Assembly (NCBI GenBank): GCA_963700775.1
Contig: CAVOYU010000003.1
Coordinates: 62,001-126,000, forward strand
Length of the DNA: 64,000 bases
From: Thermohalobaculum sp963700775
Lineage (GTDB): Bacteria > Pseudomonadota > Alphaproteobacteria > Rhodobacterales > Rhodobacteraceae
Direction: 5' to 3'
The notes under the pieces were generated by a model that did not search any database, had not been told where the DNA came from, and saw only the letters and a program-made list of their open reading frames with translations. Shown here piece by piece: positions 24,721 through 33,243 of the stretch (positions are counted from its first letter, which is position 1; each line of letters begins with the position of its first letter). Made by a program: the position numbers and the translations under genes.

Positions 24721-25443
24721 ATGCGGCTGAAAGGCAAGCGGGCACTGGTCACCGCGGCGGCACAGGGCATCGGGCGCGCCAGCGCCGAGGCGATGGTCCG
24801 CGAGGGCGCCGAGGTCTTCGCCACCGACGTCAACATGGAGGCGCTCTCGACGCTGGAGGGCGCCGAGTGCTTCCGCATGGATGCCCTGATCACCGACGAC
24901 ATCCGCGTCGCCGCCGAACGCGCCAGGCCCGACATCCTGGTGAACTGCGCCGGCTTCGTCCACAACGGCACCATCCTCGACGCCACCGAGGAGGAGTGGG
25001 ACTTCGCCTTCAACCTGAATGTCCGCTCGATGTTCCGCACCATCCGCGCCACCCTGCCGGGGATGCTCGAACGGGGCAGCGGCGTGATCGTCAACATGGC
25101 CTCGGCCGCGTCCTCGATCATCGGCGCCCCGAACCGCTGCGTCTACGGCGCCACCAAGGCGGCCGTGATCGGCCTGACCAAGGCGGTGGCCAAGGACTAC
25201 GTGACCAGGGGCATCCGCTGCAACGCGGTCTGCCCCGGCACCGTCGACACCCCCTCGCTGCACGACCGGCTGCGGGCCACCGGCGACTACGAGGCGGCCA
25301 GGAAGGCCTTCATCGCCCGCCAGGCCATGGGCCGCCTGGCCGAGGCCCACGAGATCGCCTCGCTGGTGGTCTATCTCGCCAGCGAGGAGAGCGCCTTCAT
25401 GACCGGCCAGGCGCTGGTGATCGACGGCGGCTGGTCGGGATAG
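24721..25443 (+). CDS. SDR-family oxidoreductase (BDH2/fuconate dehydrogenase-like)
   Basis: A 240-aa short-chain dehydrogenase. Nucleotide-binding TAAAQGIGRA replaces the classic TGxxxGxG, then DILVNCAGFVHNG, catalytic Ser in NMASAAS, and YGATKAA (Tyr-x3-Lys); the end is TGQALVIDGGWSG. The sequence is strikingly like mammalian BDH2 and bacterial 2-keto-3-deoxy-L-fuconate dehydrogenase. The ATG is preceded by GGGGGAGG. A fumarylacetoacetate-hydrolase-family gene follows 50 bp downstream, the pairing seen in non-phosphorylative fucose/rhamnose catabolism, so a role in deoxy-sugar acid oxidation is inferred. Confidence 0.88.
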   Translation: MRLKGKRALVTAAAQGIGRASAEAMVREGAEVFATDVNMEALSTLEGAECFRMDALITDDIRVAAERARPDILVNCAGFVHNGTILDATEEEWDFAFNLNVRSMFRTIRATLPGMLERGSGVIVNMASAASSIIGAPNRCVYGATKAAVIGLTKAVAKDYVTRGIRCNAVCPGTVDTPSLHDRLRATGDYEAARKAFIARQAMGRLAEAHEIASLVVYLASEESAFMTGQALVIDGGWSG

Positions 25444-25493
25444 AATATTCCCCGCGGCCCGGACATCGCAGAACGAGGATCGAGGAAACTCCC

Positions 25494-26339
25494 ATGAAAC
25501 TGATGCGCGTTGGCCCGAAGGGGGCCGAGAGACCCGCCCTGCTCGACGAGAACGGCGTGATCCGCGACTTGAGCGGCCATGCCGACGACATCGCCGCCGA
25601 GGTGCTGTCCGATGCGGGTCTGGCGCGACTCCGCGCCCTCGACCCGACCACCCTTCCGGTGGTGCCCCCGTCGATCAGGGTCGGCCCCTGCGTCGGGCGC
25701 ATCCAGAAGCTCTGCTGCGTCGGCCTGAACTATGCCGACCATGCCAGGGAGACCGGCGCACCGATCCCCGAGGAGCCGATCCTGTTCGGCAAGGCGGTGA
25801 CCTCGGTCACCGGGCCCTTCGACGACATCGAGACCCCGCGCGGCTCTGACGCGCTCGACTACGAGGTCGAGATCGCCATCGTCATCGGCAAGACCGCCAA
25901 GAACGTCGGCGAGGCCGAGGCGCTGAACCATGTCGCCGGCTACGCCGTCTTCAACGACGTCTCCGAGCGGACCTTCCAGACCAAGCGGTCCGGGCAGTGG
26001 CTGAAGGGCAAGAGCCACGACAGCTTCGGCCCCCTCGGCCCCTGGCTGGTCACCCGCGACGAGATCCCCGACCCCGGCAATCTCGACATGTTCCTCGACG
26101 TGAACGGCGAGCGCCGCCAGACCGGCAGCACCCGGACGATGATCTTCGGCATCGCCCATATCGTCAGCTACATCTCGCAGTTCATGACCCTCCACCCCGG
26201 CGACGTGATCCCGACCGGCACGCCGCCCGGCGTCGCCATGGGCATGAAGCCGCCGAAATGGCTGAAGCCCGGCGATGTGGTCGAACTCGGCATCCAGGGG
26301 CTCGGCAAGCAGCGCCAGACCGTGCTGCCGGAGAACTGA
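25494..26339 (+). CDS. Fumarylacetoacetate hydrolase-family protein
   Basis: A 281-aa FAH-family enzyme. Conserved features: KLCCVGLNYADHARETG, EEPILFGK, DYEVEIAIVIGK (the Glu metal ligands), VAGYAVFNDVSERTFQ, GKSHDSFGPLGPWLVTRDE, and TGTPPGVAMGMKPPKWLKPGD. The last two blocks are typical of the acylpyruvate or 2,4-diketo-3-deoxy-L-fuconate hydrolase subgroup. It hydrolyses a C-C bond in a 2,4-diketo acid with a bound divalent metal. It directly follows the BDH2-like SDR gene, supporting a shared pathway. The precise substrate is inferred. Confidence 0.88.
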   Translation: MKLMRVGPKGAERPALLDENGVIRDLSGHADDIAAEVLSDAGLARLRALDPTTLPVVPPSIRVGPCVGRIQKLCCVGLNYADHARETGAPIPEEPILFGKAVTSVTGPFDDIETPRGSDALDYEVEIAIVIGKTAKNVGEAEALNHVAGYAVFNDVSERTFQTKRSGQWLKGKSHDSFGPLGPWLVTRDEIPDPGNLDMFLDVNGERRQTGSTRTMIFGIAHIVSYISQFMTLHPGDVIPTGTPPGVAMGMKPPKWLKPGDVVELGIQGLGKQRQTVLPEN

Positions 26340-26372
26340 CGCCCCCCGCCCAGCCTGATCTCCACGGGCCGC

Positions 26373-26969
26373 TCAGCAGTTCGGATCGGCGGCGCAGGCC
26401 TCCAGCGCCTTGCGGGTTCCGGGCCCGTAGATGCCGTCGACGGCGCCCTGATAGTGGCCCTTGCCGGCCAGGTATTCCTGCCACCAGCCCGCACGGGCGG
26501 CGCCATCGAGCATGATCGCCTTCTCCCAGTCCGAGACCGCCTTGCCGTAGTCGCCCAGCGCCTCCCAGGCCGCGCCGCGGCTCTGATAGGCTCCCGAGTC
26601 CTTCCGGTTCAGCTCCAGCGCCCGGTCGAAATCCTCGATCGCCCGCTCGTTCTGGCCGAGGAACCGGTAGGCGACGCCCCGATTGGTATAGGCATAGGCA
26701 AAGGACGGATCGAGGCTCAGCGTCCGGTCATAGTCCTCGATCGCCCGCTGGTACTCGCCAAGCGCATTGAACGCATTGCCGCGGTTGAAATGCACCCAGG
26801 CCAGCCCCGCCCCGGAATACTGGCCGGACTGGATCACCGCCGAGCAGGCGCCGACGCCAAGCTGCGGATCGCCGTTCTGCTCGCAGTCCTCGACGGTCCC
26901 GGCCCGGCCGGGCGCGGCGGCTGAGATCAGCGCGGCGACAGAGACGGCAAGCAGCGAGAGGGGGCGCAT
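26373..26969 (-). CDS. Exported TPR-repeat protein with PG-binding-like end
   Basis: A 198-aa protein with a signal peptide (about residues 1-23, ending APGRAG). About four tetratricopeptide repeats follow: VHFNRGNAFNALGEYQRAIEDY, AYTNRGVAYRFLGQNERAIEDF, AYQSRGAAWEALGDYGKAVSDW. The C-terminus (YLAGKGHYQGAVDGIYGPGTRKALEAC) looks like a truncated peptidoglycan-binding domain 1 motif. It probably acts as a periplasmic scaffold; no specific partner is evident. It is convergent with the FAH gene. Confidence 0.85.
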   Translation of the reverse strand: MRPLSLLAVSVAALISAAAPGRAGTVEDCEQNGDPQLGVGACSAVIQSGQYSGAGLAWVHFNRGNAFNALGEYQRAIEDYDRTLSLDPSFAYAYTNRGVAYRFLGQNERAIEDFDRALELNRKDSGAYQSRGAAWEALGDYGKAVSDWEKAIMLDGAARAGWWQEYLAGKGHYQGAVDGIYGPGTRKALEACAADPNC

Positions 26970-27045
26970 GGCGCTCTCCGGTCCGTGGCGGGGATTTCAG
27001 CATGGCGCGGGTCCGTCCGGATGGCAACCGGTCCGGACGATGGGC

Positions 27046-28596
27046 TCAGGTCCAGAACCGCGGCGTCTCGCGGAGCCCGTGCCATTCGCGCCGCGCCCGC
27101 GTCCAGGCCTGCTCGGCCCGCGCCTGGCGGGCGCCGATGATCAGGCCGATGGCACGCTGCGCCGCCGCGTCTCCGGCGGCAGGGGCCGCGGGCCCGTCGA
27201 ACAGCGCCTCCGCGACCACCACGTCGTTGAGATCGCCGAACAGGGTCTGCAGCGCCTTCAGCCGCTTCAGGAACGGCTTCACCTTCTTCTTCCCGTAAAG
27301 CGGCCCCAGGAACTCGACCGCATAGCGCAGCGCCTTCAGGCGCTTGCGCAATTCGTGCCGGTCCTCGATCGAAAGCCCGGCAATGCCGCGGGCGCGCTTG
27401 CGCACGCGCGCCCACTCCCGGCCGAGCACCTCGGCCGAATGCGCGCGCACCGGCCGCGCCAGCGCGGCCGCCTGGTCGGCGTCCTCCGGCCGGGTCCAGC
27501 CGCCGGTCTCGGCGAACGCGGCGATATCCAGCAGCAGGCCCTGCACCCGATGGCCGCGCAGCGCCGTCCTGAGCGCCAGCCGCTCGGCCTCGGCCGCCGC
27601 CGTCAGGGCGACGGTCAGGCGTGCAAATCCCGGATCGTCCGGCTGCGCGGCCGCCTCGGGCGCCACGATCTCGCCCAGCACCACGTCCAGATCGCGCAGA
27701 TGACCGACCGCGCGGCCGAGCCACTGTGCCTCGGCCTGCAACCGGTCGAGCTCGGCGCCGCCGATCGCGGCGCCGAACAGCGCAAAGGCGGTGCGAAGAC
27801 GCCGGAGCCCGATCCGGAGCTGGTGCGGCCCCTCCGGGTCGTCGCCATGCCCGACCGCCAGCACATTGGCGGCGATCTGGTCCAGGCATTCGCGCAGCAC
27901 GGCGACGGCGGCATCGCCGGTCGGCATGCTGCGGCGAAGCGGCACCTCGCGCGCGACGCGCGGCGCCAGCGGCTCGGCGATCCGGCCCTGCTCGGCCAGC
28001 AGGAACCCGCGCTGCGCCTTGGAAAGCGTCGAGAACTCCAGCCCACCCTCGGGGAACAGCAGCCGCGCGGCCCGGAACAGCGACGCCGGAGAACCGGAGA
28101 TCAGCTCGAGCTCGGCCTCGCGCAGGGGCTCAGCTCGGTCGCCCGCGCGCACCTCGCCCACATCGATGGCGAGCTCTATCCGCGAGCCGTCCTCCAGCGC
28201 CAGCTCGCGCCGGGTGCGCCGCATGCGGGTCTCGCAGACCGGCTCGGGCGCGACCCCGCCAAGGCGGCGCTTGACCTCGTCGCGGATCGCCGGATCCGGC
28301 ACCCGGTCGAGATCGAGCCGCCCGCCGGGCGCCCGGCTCTCGGCCTCGTCGGCGATGGAGAGACCGGACCGGAGCGCGCGTCCGGACTTCACGGTCTGCA
28401 GCCAGGCGCGACCCTTCCGGCGGAGCCGCAGCGCGATCCCGGCTGCCTTGAGCGCCCGGTCGGCGCTGTCGTAGTAGATGCTGTGGAGCGACTCGGTCGA
28501 GCTCTTCCCGCCCGTGAGGCGGAAAAGTTCGGGGTTCTCGCGGAGCAGGCGCTCGGTCCGCTCGTTGAGGACGAACTTGAGCTCAAGCTCCTCCAT
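27046..28596 (-). CDS. CYTH and CHAD domain protein (triphosphate-linked)
   Basis: A 516-aa protein. The N-terminal CYTH domain starts with the diagnostic MEELELKFVL (ExExK) and has alternating charged strands lining a triphosphate tunnel. Residues about 225-500 form a His-rich helical CHAD domain (GHGDDPEGPHQLRIGLRRLRTAFALF, LRDLDVVLGE, RHELRKRLKALRYAVEF). CYTH enzymes hydrolyse inorganic triphosphate, and CHAD domains bind polyphosphate. The start was set at the ATG giving MEELELKF, 14 codons inside the open frame. Confidence 0.9.
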   Translation of the reverse strand: MEELELKFVLNERTERLLRENPELFRLTGGKSSTESLHSIYYDSADRALKAAGIALRLRRKGRAWLQTVKSGRALRSGLSIADEAESRAPGGRLDLDRVPDPAIRDEVKRRLGGVAPEPVCETRMRRTRRELALEDGSRIELAIDVGEVRAGDRAEPLREAELELISGSPASLFRAARLLFPEGGLEFSTLSKAQRGFLLAEQGRIAEPLAPRVAREVPLRRSMPTGDAAVAVLRECLDQIAANVLAVGHGDDPEGPHQLRIGLRRLRTAFALFGAAIGGAELDRLQAEAQWLGRAVGHLRDLDVVLGEIVAPEAAAQPDDPGFARLTVALTAAAEAERLALRTALRGHRVQGLLLDIAAFAETGGWTRPEDADQAAALARPVRAHSAEVLGREWARVRKRARGIAGLSIEDRHELRKRLKALRYAVEFLGPLYGKKKVKPFLKRLKALQTLFGDLNDVVVAEALFDGPAAPAAGDAAAQRAIGLIIGARQARAEQAWTRARREWHGLRETPRFWT

Positions 28597-28689
28597 GGCA
28601 ACTGGGTAGAGACCCGCATTGTCACAATCAAGGTCCAAGTTGCCAGACCGCCTGCGAAATCCCGACTGATTGCGCCGACGTCGGAACCC

Positions 28690-28713
28690 CGTTATATCCG
28701 AATGTATATAGCG
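28690..28713 (+). promoter_or_regulatory. Putative ModE operator upstream of modA
   Basis: Inverted repeat CGTTATAT - 8 nt - ATATAGCG, 33 bp before the modA start. It closely matches the E. coli ModE operator (CGTTATATT...ATATAACG type). ModE with bound molybdate represses modABC. A ModE-like gene lies just past modC, supporting this assignment. Confidence 0.75.
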
Positions 28714-28745
28714 CTTCCCCGCACGAGTTCCCGGACCTGGCCCTG

Positions 28746-29513
28746 ATGGTTCTGCTCACCCGGCTGCTGGCCTTCATCCTCGCGATCTCGGTCGGCTGCG
28801 GTGCGATTGCGGCCGAGACACTGACGGTATTCGGCGCCGCGAGTCTGACCGAGGCGCTGGAGGAAACCGGCGCAAGCTTCCATGAGAAAACCGGAAACGT
28901 GGTGCGCTTCTCCTTCGCCTCCTCCTCCACCCTCGCCCGCCAGATCGAGGCCGGTGCCCCGGCCGACGTGGTGGCGCTCGCCAGCGAGGACTGGGCCGAC
29001 TACCTGGCCGGGCGCCAGCTGATCGACCCGGCGAGCCGGATCAGCCCGATCGGCAACCGGCTGGTGATCGCTGCGCCGGGCGACAGCGCCGCCACCCTCT
29101 CCGACCCGCCGACCGCCGCCGAGATGCTGACCGCGCTCGGCCCGGACGGGCGCCTCGCCATGGGCGACCCGGCCCATGTTCCGGCCGGAATCTACGCCCA
29201 CCAGTCGCTGGTCGCCCTCGGCCTCTGGGAGGCGCTCGAGCCGCATCTGGCGCTGGCCGACAACGCCCGGGCCGCGCTGGCGCTGGTCGACCATGGCGAG
29301 GCCCCGCTCGGCATCGTCTACGACACCGACCTCCGCGCGGCGACGGGGCTCCGGCTGGTGCGGGTCCTGCCCGATTCCTCGCACGCCCCGATCACCTACG
29401 CCTTCGCAGCCGTCACCGGAGGAAACACCGGCAAGGCCAAGGAATTCCTCGGCTTCCTGTCCGGTCTCGACGGCCTGGCGATCTTCGCCCGGCACGGCTT
29501 CAGCACCCGCTGA
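28746..29513 (+). CDS. modA: Molybdate ABC transporter substrate-binding protein
   Basis: A 255-aa periplasmic binding protein with a signal peptide (about residues 1-23, AIAAET). ModA motifs: LTVFGAASLTEALEETG, FSFASSSTLARQIEAGAPADVVALASEDW, GDPAHVPAGIYAHQSL and GEAPLGIVYDTDL. It captures molybdate (and possibly tungstate) for ModBC. It is preceded by the ModE-like operator and followed 4 bp later by modB. In this window the likely consumer of the metal is the formate dehydrogenase. Confidence 0.94.
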   Translation: MVLLTRLLAFILAISVGCGAIAAETLTVFGAASLTEALEETGASFHEKTGNVVRFSFASSSTLARQIEAGAPADVVALASEDWADYLAGRQLIDPASRISPIGNRLVIAAPGDSAATLSDPPTAAEMLTALGPDGRLAMGDPAHVPAGIYAHQSLVALGLWEALEPHLALADNARAALALVDHGEAPLGIVYDTDLRAATGLRLVRVLPDSSHAPITYAFAAVTGGNTGKAKEFLGFLSGLDGLAIFARHGFSTR

Positions 29514-29517
29514 CCGC

Positions 29518-30213
29518 ATGTGGGAGGGATTCACAGCTGCGGAGATCGAGGCGCTCACCCTCAGCCTGAAGGTGGCGCTGGTGGCGGTTGCGGGCGCGCT
29601 GCCCCCCGCCGTGGGCGTCGCCTTCCTCCTCGCCCGTGGGCGGTTCCCCGGCAAGACGCTGGTCGACAGCCTCGTGCATCTGCCCCTCGTGCTGCCCCCG
29701 GTGGTGATGGGCTACCTCTTGCTCATCACCTTCGGCACCCGCGCGCCGCTCGGCGCCTGGCTGCTCGACACCTTCGGCATCCGCTTCGCCTTCTCCTGGC
29801 ACGGCGCCGCGCTGGCGGCGGCGATCATCTCGTTCCCGTTCCAGGTCCGGGCCATCCGGCTCTCGATCGAGGCGATCGAGCCCGGCCTCGCCCAGGCGGC
29901 CGAGACGCTGGGCGCCGGGCCACTCGACCGCTTCGTCACCATCACGCTCCCCCTCGCTCTCCCCGGCATCCTCGCCGGCGCGATCACCGCCTTCGCCGCC
30001 AGCCTCGGCGAGTTCGGCGCGATCATCACCTTCGTCTCCAACATCCCCGGCGAGACCCGCACCCTGCCCCTCGCGATCTACACCGCGATCCAGACACCGG
30101 GCGGCGAGGCAGCGGCGGCCCGGCTGGCGGCGCTGGCGATTGCATTGGCCGTCACCGGCCTCGTACTTTCCGAGGTCGCCGCCCAGCGGGTCCGGAGGCT
30201 CGCCGGGCGATGA
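29518..30213 (+). CDS. modB: Molybdate ABC transporter permease
   Basis: A 231-aa inner-membrane permease with about five or six hydrophobic segments. The EAA-type cytoplasmic loop, EPGLAQAAETLGAGPLDRFVTITLPLALPGILAG, contacts the ATPase. ASLGEFGAIITFVSNIPGETRTLPLAIYT is typical of ModB. The ATG (MWEGFTAAEIEALTLSL) lies 4 bp after modA, and the stop overlaps modC as ATGA. Confidence 0.95.
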   Translation: MWEGFTAAEIEALTLSLKVALVAVAGALPPAVGVAFLLARGRFPGKTLVDSLVHLPLVLPPVVMGYLLLITFGTRAPLGAWLLDTFGIRFAFSWHGAALAAAIISFPFQVRAIRLSIEAIEPGLAQAAETLGAGPLDRFVTITLPLALPGILAGAITAFAASLGEFGAIITFVSNIPGETRTLPLAIYTAIQTPGGEAAAARLAALAIALAVTGLVLSEVAAQRVRRLAGR

Positions 30214-31325
30214 CGCTGGCCGCCCGCATCGAGCACAGCTTCCGCGGCTTCCGGCTGGAGATGGACTTCACTGTCCGCCATCCCGGCCTGACCGCCCTCT
30301 TCGGCCCCTCCGGCTCGGGAAAGTCCACCTGCGTCAACGCGATCTCCGGGCTCCTGAAGCCCGAGGCCGGACGGATCGAGATCAACGGCAAGCCGGTCTT
30401 CGACAGCGCCACCGGGCTCGATGTCCCGGCGCGCCGCCGCCGGGTCGGCTACGTGTTCCAGGACGCCCGGCTGTTCCCGCATCTCTCGGTCCGCCGCAAC
30501 CTCGACTTCGGCGCCCGCCGCTCACCCGAGCCGCCCTCGGCCGCCGAGCGGGCGCATGTGATCGAGTTCCTCGGCATCGGCCACCTGCTCGACCGCCGCC
30601 CCGGCACGCTCTCGGGCGGCGAGCGCCAGCGGGTGGCGCTGGGGCGCGCGCTCCTGATGAAGCCCGCCGTGCTTCTCCTCGACGAGCCGCTGGCCGCCCT
30701 CGACCAGGCCCGCAAGGCCGAGATCCTGCCGCATCTCGAGCGGCTCCGCGACGAGGCCCGCATCCCCATCGTGCTGGTGAGCCACGCGCTCGACGACGTG
30801 GCCCGCCTCGCCGACGAGATCGTGGTGGTGAACGAGGGCCGCAGCGTCGCCGCCGGCCCGGTCGAGCAGGTGCTCTCGCGCCTCGACCTGCTGCCGCTGA
30901 CCGGCCAGTCCGAGCCGATGTCGGTGTTGACGGCGGACGTGCTGCGCCACGACCCCGAGGGCGGGCTGACCGAGCTCGGCTTCAACGGCGGCCGACTGTG
31001 GGTGGCGCGGATCCAGGGCGATCCCGGCACCGCGGTGCGCCTGCGCATCGCCGCCCGCGACGTGATGCTCGCGACCTCCCGGCCGCAGGGGATCAGCGCC
31101 ACCAACCTGATCGCCGGCCGGATCGCCGAGATCCGCTCCGGGCCCGGCGCTTTCTGCGACGTGCGGCTCGACTGCCGCGGCAGCATCCTGCTGGCGCGGA
31201 TCACCCGGCGCTCCAGCGAGCGGCTGGGTCTGTCCCTCGGGCAGGAAGTGGTGGCGGTGATCAAGTCGGTCAGCGTCAACCGTCAGGCCGGCGCGGCGCC
31301 GGCGCTCAATCAGCCGGCCGGATGA
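30210..31325 (+). CDS. modC: Molybdate ABC transporter ATP-binding protein
   Basis: A 371-aa ATPase: Walker A FGPSGSGKST (about 32-41), Q-loop VFQDARLFPHLSV, signature LSGGERQRVALGRAL, Walker B VLLLDEPLAALD, and the switch His in VLVSHALDD. A C-terminal molybdate-binding TOBE/MOP domain follows (GISATNLIAGRIAEIRSG). The start overlaps the modB stop. The last 20 bp overlap the convergent ModE-like gene, so no room exists for a terminator between them. Confidence 0.95.
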   Translation: MTLAARIEHSFRGFRLEMDFTVRHPGLTALFGPSGSGKSTCVNAISGLLKPEAGRIEINGKPVFDSATGLDVPARRRRVGYVFQDARLFPHLSVRRNLDFGARRSPEPPSAAERAHVIEFLGIGHLLDRRPGTLSGGERQRVALGRALLMKPAVLLLDEPLAALDQARKAEILPHLERLRDEARIPIVLVSHALDDVARLADEIVVVNEGRSVAAGPVEQVLSRLDLLPLTGQSEPMSVLTADVLRHDPEGGLTELGFNGGRLWVARIQGDPGTAVRLRIAARDVMLATSRPQGISATNLIAGRIAEIRSGPGAFCDVRLDCRGSILLARITRRSSERLGLSLGQEVVAVIKSVSVNRQAGAAPALNQPAG

Positions 31326-31668
31326 GCCTGGCGAGACCGTCGAGCTTGTCCTGGCCCTGCTCCTGGGCGAGGTCGACCAGTTCCAGATAGCGCGCCACGA
31401 TGTCCTCGCCGAGCGGCGTCAGCTCCGCCCCGCCGCGGCTCGTGCCGCCGGTGCGGGTCGCGACCACCGGCCGCCCGAACAGCGTGTTGAGCTGGTCCAC
31501 CAGCAGCCATGCGCGCCGGTACGACATGCCGAGCGCGCGCGCGGCGGCGGCGATGGAGCGGTGCTCGGCGATCCCCTGCAACAGCCGCACCTTGCCGGGG
31601 CCGAGCTGCCCCCGGTCGCCGAAATAGATCTTGATCCAGAGGCGCGGCGCGCCGTCCCGTTCCGCCAT
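31306..31668 (-). CDS. ModE N-terminal-type winged-helix regulator
   Basis: A 120-aa protein consisting only of a ModE-N/LysR-type winged helix: KIYFGDRGQLGPGKVRLLQGIAEHRSIAAAARALGMSYRRAWLLVDQLN, then the wing (GRPVVATRTGGTSRGGAELTPLGEDIV). The molybdate-binding MOP domains of full-length E. coli ModE are absent, so metal sensing by this protein alone is unclear. It converges on modC with a 20-bp overlap. It probably binds the inverted repeat upstream of modA. Confidence 0.88.
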   Translation of the reverse strand: MAERDGAPRLWIKIYFGDRGQLGPGKVRLLQGIAEHRSIAAAARALGMSYRRAWLLVDQLNTLFGRPVVATRTGGTSRGGAELTPLGEDIVARYLELVDLAQEQGQDKLDGLARLIRPAD

Positions 31669-31718
31669 TCTGTGGTCTTAGCAGAGCCCGGCACGCACCG
31701 CCAAACGGCTTGCGTCCG

Positions 31719-32990
31719 TCAACCCCGCCCCAGCGCCCGCCAGGCGATGTCGCGCCGGCAGAAGCCCTCCGGCCAGTCGATCCGGTCCACCGCCTCGTAG
31801 GCCCGTTCCCGCGCCTCGGCGATGTCGCGCCCGCTGGCGGTCACGTTCAGCACCCGCCCGCCCGAGGCCAGCACGCGACCGTCCGACGCCTTCGTCCCGG
31901 CATGAAACACCGTCACGCCCGGCACCTCCCCGGCGCGGCCCAGACCCCTGATCTCGCTGCCCTTCCCGTAGGACCCCGGATAACCCTTGGTCGCCATCAC
32001 CACCGTCAGCGCCGGCTCGGGCCGCCACTCCAGCGCCACCTCGCCGAGCCCGCCCTTCGCGCAGGCGAGCAGCGCCGGCAGCAGGTCCGAGGCCAGCCGC
32101 ATCGCCAGCACCTGGCACTCCGGGTCGCCGAAGCGGACGTTGTACTCGACCAGCCGCGGCCCGCCCGCGCCGATCATCAGCCCGGCATAGAGCACGCCCC
32201 GATAGGGCGTGCCGCGACGCGCCATCTCGGCGATGGTCGGGCGCACGATCTCGTCCAGCGCCCGGCGCTCCATCTCGGGGGTCATCACCGGGGCCGGCGA
32301 GTAGGCGCCCATGCCGCCGGTGTTCGGTCCCTCGTCCCCGTCATGGGCCCGCTTGTGATCCTGGGCGGTGGCCAGCGGCAGCACGGTCTCGCCGTCGGTC
32401 AGCACGAAGAAGCTTGCCTCCTCGCCCTCCATGAACTCCTCGATCACCACCTCGGCGCCGGCCGCGCCGAAGGCGCCGCCAAACATCTCGTCGATGGCCG
32501 CCTCGGCCTCGGCGAGGGTCATCGCCACCACCACGCCCTTGCCGGCCGCAAGCCCGTCGGCCTTGACCACGATCGGCGCGCCCTGCTCCCGCAGGTATGC
32601 CCGCGCCGCCGCCGCATCGGTGAACCGCGCCCAGGCCGCGGTCGGCGCTCCGCAAGCGTCGCAGATCTCCTTGGTGAAGCCCTTCGAGGCCTCGAGCCGC
32701 GCCGCCTCGCGCGACGGGCCGAAGGCCGGGATGCCGGCCGCCGCCAGCGCATCCACCACCCCCGCCGCCAGCGGCGCCTCCGGACCGACGATCACGAAAT
32801 CGATCCCATGGCTCCCGCACCATTCGGCGACCGCCGCCCCGTCCTCCGGATCCAATGCCACGCACTCCGCCAGCCCGGCGATCCCCGCATTCCCCGGCGC
32901 CGCGTAGAGCCTGCCGCAGAGCGGGCTCTTCGCCACCGCCCAGGCCAGCGCATGCTCGCGCCCGCCGCCGCCCAGGATCAGGATCTCCAT
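31719..32990 (-). CDS. purD: Phosphoribosylamine-glycine ligase
   Basis: A 423-aa ATP-grasp enzyme of purine synthesis that joins glycine to 5-phosphoribosylamine. It starts with the standard MEILILGGGGREHALAWAV. FIVIGPEAPLAAG-like (VIVGPEAPLAAG), VVKADGLAAGKGVVVA, DHKRAHDGDEGPNTGGMGAYSPAPV and RFGDPECQVL are all present. The start at 32990 has a strong AAGGGGG site 5 nt upstream and gives the usual length. The same frame continues upstream without a stop into a membrane/coiled-coil stretch; see the separate entry. Confidence 0.95.
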   Translation of the reverse strand: MEILILGGGGREHALAWAVAKSPLCGRLYAAPGNAGIAGLAECVALDPEDGAAVAEWCGSHGIDFVIVGPEAPLAAGVVDALAAAGIPAFGPSREAARLEASKGFTKEICDACGAPTAAWARFTDAAAARAYLREQGAPIVVKADGLAAGKGVVVAMTLAEAEAAIDEMFGGAFGAAGAEVVIEEFMEGEEASFFVLTDGETVLPLATAQDHKRAHDGDEGPNTGGMGAYSPAPVMTPEMERRALDEIVRPTIAEMARRGTPYRGVLYAGLMIGAGGPRLVEYNVRFGDPECQVLAMRLASDLLPALLACAKGGLGEVALEWRPEPALTVVMATKGYPGSYGKGSEIRGLGRAGEVPGVTVFHAGTKASDGRVLASGGRVLNVTASGRDIAEARERAYEAVDRIDWPEGFCRRDIAWRALGRG

Positions 32991-33182
32991 CCGCACCCCC
33001 TTCTTCGCTTTCTCCGCCGCCTGCTCCAGCGCCACCCTCAGCGCGAACTGCTCGCGCATCGCGTCCGCCATCTCGGCCTCCAGCTCCCGCATCCGGGCGC
33101 GCAGCACACGCGCCCGCCAGACCACCAGCCCGAACACCGCCAGGACGCCGAGCGCAATAAGACTTGCGAGGGGAAGGTCCAT
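32991..33182 (-). other. In-frame TM and coiled-coil extension upstream of purD
   Basis: From an ATG at 33182 the purD frame is open for 64 codons before the PurD start. It reads MDLPLASLIALGVLAVFGLV, VWRARVLRARMRELEAEMAD and AMREQFALRVALEQAAEKAK, then KGVR. That is one membrane helix followed by an amphipathic, coiled-coil-like helix that looks coding. With no stop before PurD it cannot be a separate protein in this sequence: either a membrane-anchored long PurD exists, or the stretch is fortuitous or a stop codon was lost. Confidence 0.5.
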
Positions 33183-33243
33183 TGCGCCACTCTCGGCCGG
33201 AATCGAAGGACGGCCCGGCAGAAGGACCGCCAAAGGGACTGGG

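Noticed and set aside
26767..28746. A 659-codon plus-strand open frame over the CYTH-CHAD gene
   Set aside because: Composition is that of an antisense frame, and CYTH (ELELK) and CHAD motifs are on the minus strand.
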